Positions 56,317-64,000 of a DNA stretch of 64,000 bases are shown in pieces. The position numbers and the translations under genes were made by a program. The notes below the pieces were generated by a model. It did no database searches. It was not told the origin of the DNA and saw only the letters and a list, made by a program, of their open reading frames with translations. Source of the stretch: Paraspadella gotoi. Taxonomy: Eukaryota > Chaetognatha. Position 1 is the stretch's first letter. Each line of letters starts with the position of its first letter. The DNA is taken from positions 5,873,621 through 5,937,620 of the forward strand of contig CM119264.1 in NCBI GenBank assembly GCA_051294375.1, read 5' to 3'.

Positions 56317-59300
56317 TCAATCGTTTATGTATGATGTATATGCAAAAAAGGAGAATTTTAAGGTTTTCAATAGAGTTTTCCTAAGTTTGTATGCGATTCC
56401 ATTCAACAGAGCCAAAACTGCGAAGTAAAAAAGAAATTTATTTTGCCATCGCCCACCAAAATCGCCGTCCCCATCGGCAATGGCCAATGGCCATTGTCCG
56501 CGATCACTTTGTCTCGAAGTCGTGGGTCCGTCGATCCTCGACGATAAATGACCCTGACTTCGGTCAACGCGACTGTGTCGATCGGCTGTCAACGGCTTAA
56601 AAATCGAGAGGCGAAGAGAGCGAGAGAAGGATTTTTCATTCTGAGTCTTGATGACTGCAAGCACAGCTATTTGTTTTTTTTTATTTCGCGTGGAACGTAA
56701 AATCGAAACTCAACAACAACACAAAATAAACACAAGACAAAATAAAAATTCGAAACTATGGTTTTTGCCGTGGTAATTCGCCTGTTGGCGTTGCTCGCAA
56801 TAATCACCGTCAATCCCTCGGACTGTTTTAAATTAAAAAACCTTTTTCAATTTGAGTCCGACGTCTGGGATTCGCCACGTCCACGTCGATCGGTTCGAGT
56901 CTCCGACGAGAAATTACTAGGGGTAAGATCGTGAAGAAATAGAAAAAAAAACCCAACTTGGTCATTTCTTCTATGAATTCCAAACAACACGAATTGCATA
57001 AATATATTTATATATCTTTTGTTTTTCATCATCATTTTAGAATGTAGTTGACCCGGGCAGCGACGATGACGAAGACGAAGCGGACGACGATATAAATGAC
57101 GAATTAAGCGAAGACGACGAAACGACGAGCGAAGAAGAATTTGAAGAAGAATTTAACGACGACGACGAAGAAGGAAAAGAGAAAAAAGTAGCTCAGGCCT
57201 TGGAAAGCCTCTTGAGAAGGTAAATCAATGTTCAACATCAAAATCAACGACTTTCATTTTAAATACAATAGATTATTGAACCTCGGCCCCATTTTCTCCT
57301 ATATTCCTTTTTTACTCCTTACAGGCGTCAACTGCTCTCGCCGACCGGATTTCGCCTGATGATCACACAGAATGGAACGGTGAGGGGCACGAGAAGAGAT
57401 TACGCTCTGCACGGCATTTTGGAACTGTTCCCCGAGGAAAGCCTCGACGATAACGTTACCGACGAAAAAATTAAGCGAGTTTTCGCCGAGGCGAGAGCCA
57501 ACGGTGAGTTTTCATCTGGTCAAAATTTTGTAGATGTTAAATCAATGTTTTAACCCATAAATATTTAACATTAATACCCTCACCTTTATCCCTAATTAAC
57601 AACTTAAATAAAGAGTCTTTATGCTTAGCAGGAAGCAGTACATTTTGTCGCTCGTCGTTTTAGATCTCCGTCGTTTCGACCTTCTCCCGTCTCACGCCAC
57701 CGTCCCCCCCACACGCGCCTTTATCAGAGGCGTCAAGAGCGACCTCTACATTTGTATGACGGACAAAGGCGAAGTGGCGGGCAAGGAGACGCTCGACACG
57801 AGTTGTATTTTCGACGTCGATACGCAGCCCGATAAAACCATCACTCTCTCGAGAAGAATGCCCAAAGGAGGTAAGGGTTGTTAAAAAAATTACTGGCGAT
57901 AAAAAACGTTCTCATTAGAATCAATTAAAACAAGATTGGATCCGAAAATCTTTTTCCCCAGACGGCCGCCCTCGCCGCGATGTGACTGACTTTCGCAACA
58001 TCCAAACCTATTACTTGGCTGTGTTCACACACCATCCCTATAAAGGATTCGTACGCGGCTTGGACGCCGTCACATTGCTACAAACCGACCCCCATTCCCT
58101 CTCCCGCATCGCAAAGCAAGTCTCCTTTCTCGAGCGGCCCGTCGACCCGGAAAAAGTCCCCAAACTTTATAGCTACGAAGAAGCCGGTCTTCTCGTGCTG
58201 GACACCGTTGATTAAACGGTCGGGATCCGCAAACGTAACATTCGTTTTTAGCATGCCTCTATCTACGTTTCTAGATTACACATGTCTGATTATCTGTTGA
58301 GTCGTTAAGATATATCACTATTATCATCCGCTTTTTAATTTTGCATTAAACCATTTTAACGGCAAACAGCTCTCGTTTTTTTCTTATCCTTAACCGCTCC
58401 ACGCTTCCTCGACTCGAATCCCACCTGTACTCCCTCCTCTGCGCCTCACGAAAAGCGCAGATCTCCGAGGCCCACTTGGACTCGGCGACCTGCACGGCCT
58501 CGAAGTGTCGGGCGGCGACGTCGTTGATGGCCTTGTCGTCGTGGGTGGAGCCGAGTCCCTTCACCGCCGTCGCCATCTCCTCCTCCTGTTTGGCCTCGAG
58601 GATTTCTAGATCGTCGTCGCGCCGGCGGACGAGGTCCTCCATTGCCAGAGCGTAGCTAGAATTGGGGAGGGCGATGGAGAAGAGACTTAGTCGTCAGGGA
58701 ACATTTGTGATAATCCACAAATTAATCTGCTACAAGAAGACGTTTACATCGGCAAAATGCAAATGAATTTGAAGTTGCGGTCGTACCGATGCTCAATATG
58801 TAGCAGTGTTTCCATCGCAGGAGAGTGGATGAGGGAGTGATAAACTTCAGAGAATAGCAGCGTGTCCGAAGCCTCCTCCGGTTTGGCGAATTGACGCCAC
58901 TCGCGCGAGTAGGCTTTGGCCCACGACTCGGCGAGCTCGATGACGTCTAAAGTGGGAACAACGATCTCAAGATGAACTCTCCTTGGACGCCCGAAATCAC
59001 GTTTGTAGCCGTTCTTCTCTAACCTTTTGACGTCTTGCCATCCTTCATGGATCGTATGGAGGCTTCGGCCGCCTCGTCCTTGATTCGGTTGGACTCGTCG
59101 GTGACAAAGTCCTTCAACGTCGCCTTCAGGTCTGCCTCAACGAAGCAAGGGAGCCCGTGGGCAGCGACGAGGCGTTCTGCCAGCTCATCTACGTGCAAAG
59201 CGGAGGAGGGAAGCGCGATTGGGACGCGGAGGGTGTGTCTGGAATTTCAGACGAATGCGGTGTGCAAAAATAAATTCAATTAAGTTTTTATAAAGTAATA

Positions 59301-59391
59301 TATTACTTTTTTCTCACCTGAGATTCGGCTTTCCCGTCTTAAAAGAAAAGACAAACTCTTTCAACTTCTTTGTGGGAGAAGTCGCGACCAT
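53901..59391 (-). CDS. C12orf4: C12orf4 homologue
   Basis: Eleven exons: 59391-59318, 59238-59024, 58946-58787, 58655-58425, 55849-55744, 55669-55528, 55428-55273, 54955-54782, 54630-54284, 54198-54049 and 53981-53901; 1836 nt, 611 residues (human 552). Conserved blocks in order: [51 protein letters not shown] (across intron 4), [68 protein letters not shown] and [10 protein letters not shown]. The human protein has been linked to mast-cell signalling and to intellectual disability; its molecular role is unclear. Intron 4 (55850-58424) contains the FGF gene on the opposite strand. Confidence 0.93.
56235..56313. repeat. (GA)n microsatellite
   Basis: About 39 GA dinucleotides in C12orf4 intron 4, some 445 bases upstream of the FGF start and so possibly in its promoter region. 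Confidence 0.95.
56758..58215 (+). CDS. FGF: Fibroblast growth factor family ligand
   Basis: Five exons: 56758-56922, 57041-57219, 57325-57503, 57664-57870 and 57962-58215; 984 nt, 327 residues, TAA stop. Residues 1-23 form a signal peptide ([19 protein letters not shown]). A strongly acidic D/E stretch (about 58-112) follows. Then the beta-trefoil core: [86 protein letters not shown], IRGVKSxLY and the cysteine in SCIF are standard FGF positions. A secreted ligand of FGF receptors is expected; subfamily undetermined. The acidic insert and a 50-residue spacer inside the core are unusual. The gene is nested, antisense, in C12orf4 intron 4. Confidence 0.88.
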
Positions 59392-59865
59392 TTTTGATAG
59401 ATATGATATTTGTTTAGACTCGAATCACAAGGAAGTTCAGAGTCAAGTGGAATAAAAGAACAAGATTGTTGAATGTTGATGTCCCTGTTACTACCACGTA
59501 GCCTTTTTTTGTTTCGACATTTGGAAATGTCTCGTATTTTTTCTATTTTTTTCTGAGCGATTTAATGAAATAATTTTTACAATTAACAATATATTTAACA
59601 AGAAGCTTCTCGCTAACATACGTATTTAAATTTTTTTCATTACACCCCTCCGCGAAATAATCATTAACCATCCGTAACTTAATACGATTTCGAACAGCGA
59701 GTGAGTGAGTAGTGACAACAAAAATAAAAACGAAAAAAAACTATAATCGTTCTCCTACATCGCTTTTTTTGTCGGTTCATCTTTAAAATTTAAATTAAAA
59801 AATTTAATACATATTTTAAAGAATAGACCTTAACAATTCGAATTAAAATAAATGTAAAAATAGTG
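59392..59865. other. Intergenic between PSME3 and C12orf4
   Basis: 474 bp, AT-rich, with no feature that I would defend. No strong acceptor-like tract lies right before the C12orf4 ATG, so C12orf4 may have its own promoter here. Confidence 0.5.
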
Positions 59866-61966
59866 TCAATACATCGTGTCGTGGTTTGCCGTCCTCGGCT
59901 TTTTAATTTTGTCCCAGTTTTTGCAAATAATGTCGTGAAGAACCGCGTAGTGATTTCGAAGTTCCACAGCGATTAACCGAATGGAGAGAGCCTAAATTTT
60001 CCCCGAAAAAAAATATATCAATAGTCTTGTCTTGTCATTCTCTAAAGAACTTCACTTCCAACAATGATGTACGGAAGGCTTCATATTATAAAATGATATC
60101 GGGCTTTCTTACCAAGCATGGTTCCGAATAGACTACTCGACAAAATATGTTGACATTTGGTATGCACGATTCCGATGGAAACTATCGAGGCGAATTTAAA
60201 AATTTGACACCTGGGCCGAGATATAGGCCCCACTAAGGGGCAAAAAATAGTCAAAAATTTAGTCCCAGGGCCCTCTATCTCCTCTAAGGGGTTGAATATC
60301 AAAATTCGCCTCGATTTTTTTTATTAATAATATAAATTGTTCGATTCATTTAGTTATTAAATGTAAAATTTCACAAAATTCTATCAAGTAGTTTGGTGGG
60401 AACCGTGTCTGATTAGAAAAAATCTTAAAAGTAGAGTGATCTCGCCAGACGTTACTATCAAAAAAATTAATGAAATAATAATAAAAAAATAAAAAAATTA
60501 AATGATTGATACGATAACAAATTATTGATATGATAATAATGAATTATTAATGCAATGATAACGAATTATTATTTTGCAATGGTAAAATAATAACTTGCGC
60601 GCCTGCGATGATTAACGTCATGAGTTCGATCCTGATAACTCGTTTTTAGACGAATCAGAATAGAGAGAGAGAGATAGAAAAAGAAAAAAAGAGAGCGAGA
60701 TAGAAAGGGAAAAAAAAGAGAAAAAAAGAGAGGGGGAAAAAAAAACTGCATGCTTCAGTTAGTCATAATATAAAAGAAATTTAAACATAAAATATTTTAA
60801 TCCATATGAAACATATCATTTTAAGAAATATTTAATATATATATATATAATTTTTATCTTCTTACAAATACATACTTTTACAATTTCTAACTGTAAAAAA
60901 AAGCGTAATGATGACGTCACTAAAAACAATAGTAAACCATTCTCTCACCCAACTCAGGCGTAGGCCCATCTGGCGAGATAAAAAAACATTTTCTACTCAA
61001 GCCTTATTTTCATTAAAAAATTCGCGAATTATGCATCATCAGCACAGAGTCCTCACCTGCTTTTCGTCTAGCTCGACGATGGTACGGCGAAAGTCTTCAA
61101 CGTGCGGATATTTGGCAATTTTTGTGACGACTTTTCCGCGATTCAGGTGGTAGCTGGAGATTGCATCCAAGTACGAGCACCCGTCCGATTCCACCTGTCG
61201 AATCTCGCCAAGGGTGTCCTCCTGAAGGAGGGAGATGAAATTCGGTGATTGTTTGATTGTCGCAATCTCAGTCTCAATCTCAGCCTCATTCTCTCTCTCA
61301 CCTGAACGGAGACGCCGAAGTTGTTACCGTCCTCGATTCTCGGAATCAAGAACGTGACCCACATCTTCAGCATGTTTGCCGACTCTACTAATTCCACGAT
61401 CTGTCGAGGGTCGTGAAGAAAATTATATTACATTGACTGACTTGAGATAAAGAGTGACAGGGGAATTTGAATAAAATGCGCATTGCCCACCATGGGTTTG
61501 ATCTTGGAAATCATCCCGGCGATAATGGAATTGCAGGGAGACGTCCCGTGGGGCAGGAGGAGGACTTTGGATCCCGAGACGCGCGACAACTCGTCCTCCT
61601 CGACGACCGCAAATTCCGAGTCGATCTGGCGGGACAAGGAAGGACAATGAAGGAAAATGAAGCATGTCAGTAATTCTCAACTTTTTTAAAATCTTCCCTC
61701 TCCCTTTCCCTCACCTTCCTCTTCTTGCCCACGGTCTCTTTGTCACCGGAGGAGTCCCCATTCGGCGAGTTGGGCGGCGGCTTCGGAATGGGAATGTTGA
61801 CAGGACATTCGACGGAGACGGGAGGGTTGAGCTTGAAATCCTGCGTTAGGATGAGTTCCTCCAAAGCCATAATTCGCCGAGGGAATTCCTTCTTGACGAG
61901 ATTTTCAGCTTTGGATTTAAGCGACTCTTTGTAGGACGTCAAACGGGACTCGGCATCGGTCGACAT
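59866..61966 (-). CDS. PSME3: Proteasome activator PA28-gamma (REGgamma)
   Basis: Five exons: 61966-61715, 61625-61491, 61400-61302, 61221-61057 and 59991-59866; 777 nt, 258 residues (human 254), all phase 0. KAENLVKKEFPRRI at the N-terminus is followed by a short linker ending GKKRK, a nuclear localisation signal as in mammalian REGgamma. The activation loop region MWVTFLIPRIEDGNNFGVSVQ is almost unchanged. AKYPHVEDFRRTIVELDEK and the C-terminus ELRNHYAVLHDIICKNWDKI, ending in TMY, complete the match. The heptamer caps the 20S proteasome in the nucleus and drives ubiquitin-independent degradation. Intron 4 (1065 bp) holds a SINE. Confidence 0.96.
60000..60415. other. PSME3 intron 4, proximal part
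   Basis: AT-rich intron. The minus-strand open frame 60081-60302 crosses possible repeat sequence and shows no domain; I leave it unassigned. Confidence 0.4.
60418..60665 (+). mobile_element. tRNA-related SINE in PSME3 intron 4
   Basis: Starts with AAATCTTAAAAGTAGAGTGA, then TCTCGCCAGACGTTACT, as at 18330. After ATAATAAT-rich sequence it reaches a tRNA-like segment: TGGTAAAATAATAACTTGCG (A-box-like), then CGTCATGAGTTCGATCCTG (B box). A GA-rich tail follows (60660-60740). It is the clearest tRNA-like head of the family in the window. Confidence 0.6.
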
Positions 61967-64000
61967 GGTTTTCTTTGTTGATTAAAGTTGGGTACAAATA
62001 ATATTAGAGAATCTGCAATTGGTACCAACTGAAACTCAAAAAAAGTAAAAAAAATATTTAGTATTCCTACTCAGTGACTCAGTATGCCTCTATTAAATCT
62101 TTTTTCATTTCTGAATTCATTTCAATATATTAATGTCAATTGCTGAGAAGTCCAAAGTTCTTGTTCAGGTCTATTATGACTTGATCAATGGTCATTTTAA
62201 CGTCTGTGATGATGAAATTTCGTTTTCTTTTGTTCCTGGATACAAATTTTAAGGGTTTTACGAATTTTCTTCAATTTTAATGGTTCATCTAAGACTGGAC
62301 AAAATGCCAAAAAGAAGAACCTGGATAAACTGCAAAGCATTTTCTAATTTACATAATTTAAATTAAGACCTAAAGATTCAACAAAAACGCGACAAAAAAA
62401 ATTATTAAAAAAACATTTTATCGGTTAAAAAAACGCAGCGATACGATATAGAAAATTATTATCATTACGTTTTCATTTTGGTGAAAATTTTCACAGCTCC
62501 GCAAAAATTCAGAAACTCATCTCCTAAAACGAGACAGTTCTATGCTCCGGCAACGGTTCAAGCACGACCAATTGTCAGAGATCAATGATCTCAAATGCAT
62601 TTAAAACGAAAAAAGTTAATGCTTTTAACTCTGATATTAAATCATATCTGCATAGAAAATGAGTCAGGAGGAAATGATTATGAACGTGATGTCCTCTTCC
62701 AATGATCTCGTCTTCATCTAAAACAAACGCGTTCTATTTTCGATAAAAAATATAACTTATTAAATCTAATATGTATAGAAAATAGATTTTTTGAAGTTAA
62801 AAAAATAGAGAATTTCTCTAAAGGGGGTCTTGGCGTTTCGTCGTAACAAAATACTTGCTTACTGCTTAATAACGAAAAAGAAGAAATTTTTTTTTTATCC
62901 AAGAATATATTGTTAAGAAATTCACTCTGAAAGGAATAAAGTATAAACGAACAAGACCGCCACAGGATTAAGAAAAACTGAGTATTTTTTTTACTTTTAG
63001 CACCAGTTCAACGCCAACAATCTACAGTAAATAGTGAACTATTTCTTTACAATAGATTTGTGAAAAAGTTAAACTATTTGCAGTATTCATCTTGGTTTCA
63101 TTTTTAGGCTTACAGTTGGTAAAACAAGCATTATCTGGGTAATCCTTTGTTAACTAATTAATTTTAAGCCCGTTCGTAAAATTAATCCCTCGCAGTGACT
63201 AAATTACTTAAATGTAGCGCTGGAAATAAAAATGAAATAAAATAAAATCTCGAAAGGCTTATTCTTATGTACTATACGTAGTCGCAATGATTGACAGCGA
63301 ATTGGTAAAGATGAATTGACAAAAGGACATTTAACTGCAACATCAATGGGCTAAAGCTAAATTTATTCCTCCTTCAAAATTTATCACTGTTTTCTGTCTA
63401 TCAAGGCCAGGCACGTCTTGCGTAGCTGATCCACTGGGCCTGCCACCAGGGTAAAACTTATAAGGCGAGAAAAGCGAATTTCAAAAACGCTGGCAAAATA
63501 AGTCAACAAAATCTAGACCAAAAGCCGCAAAACATTAATAAAGGCAGCTTAGAAATTAGTCCCAATAATAACCGATGGGAGAGTGGGGCGAATTCAGTGG
63601 AAAAGCATTTTTTATTCAAATATTAAAACAGGGCAGTTCCGTAAATCCAAAAGCCATTCTTTCAGAAATTAAGATAATTGTGATCTAATTTTCATATTTT
63701 AATTTACCGAATTTAATTTACAATATTACTGTGAAATAGTAAAAATTAAAAATGTTATTACGCCATTATTAAGTTGCAACAGCTAGACCTCTGGTGACAC
63801 ACGGTGAGAAATACAATACACTATAAGCACAATGCTTATAATATGTAAGGAGAGTAGAAGTTATGTAGGTTAATGATTAGCTCAAAAAAAATTCTTTTCC
63901 CAGAGGGTAATTGGTGAGGCGAGGAATTTCCCAAAAATCTTAAGATTGCCGGCGTTGCTTTCAGAAAAGACAAAAAACGGAGTCATTGAAAGAAGAAACC
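61967..64000. other. AT-rich region upstream of PSME3
   Basis: No gene recognised. The first few hundred bases should contain the promoter of PSME3, the first gene of the minus-strand run. No tRNA, repeat family or conserved reading frame was noted. Positions 63418-63460 (CGTAGCTGATCCACTGGGCC, then CCACCAGGGTAAAACTT) resemble 1465-1492 and may be a repeat remnant. Confidence 0.5.

Overview
The window is nuclear DNA of an invertebrate animal. The evidence is spliced genes with GT-AG introns (and a few GC-AG introns), AT-rich introns against GC-richer exons, and animal gene families: SID-1/SIDT, ZMYND8, ATOX1, BOD1L1, ERCC8, N6AMT1, C12orf4, FGF and PSME3. TAA, TAG and TGA all act as stops. I cannot name the phylum. 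Very short same-strand gene spacing with splice acceptors just upstream of start codons suggests a lineage that uses spliced-leader trans-splicing.

Layout. 1-5.4 kb: no recognisable gene. 5.4-13.4 kb: two error-laden copies of one ~2.7 kb block around a 25-N gap, plus a GC-rich element with terminal inverted repeats; this is probably partly an assembly artefact. 13.1-15.7 kb, minus strand: a HAD phosphatase resembling N-acylneuraminate-9-phosphatase, with its 3' exons caught in the duplicated blocks. 15.7-19.0 kb: AT-rich sequence, one orphan exon-like segment and repeats. 19.0-33.6 kb, plus strand: a complete 12-exon SID-1/SIDT gene. Its long introns hold a Penelope-like fragment, a perfect 181-bp palindrome, tRNA-derived SINEs, Helitron-like repeats and the GC-rich element. 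34.3-62 kb: a dense block almost entirely on the minus strand. In transcription order it is PSME3, C12orf4, an FMN azoreductase-like gene, an NCBP3-like disordered protein, N6AMT1, ERCC8, BOD1L1-like, ATOX1 and ZMYND8. A plus-strand FGF gene is nested in a C12orf4 intron. 62-64 kb: no gene seen.

I rebuilt the exon structures by hand. For every complete model the exon lengths sum to a multiple of three, and the junction phases agree with residues conserved in the named families. Main points for follow-up: the operon-like minus-strand block with outron-type acceptors; a hairpin retroelement insertion at a SID-1 exon end, with a 12-bp target duplication and a new splice donor; Penelope-type repeats with hammerhead-like cores; a 35-nt SID-1 microexon carrying part of the predicted metal site; an intronless bacterial-type azoreductase gene; and three GC-AG introns.
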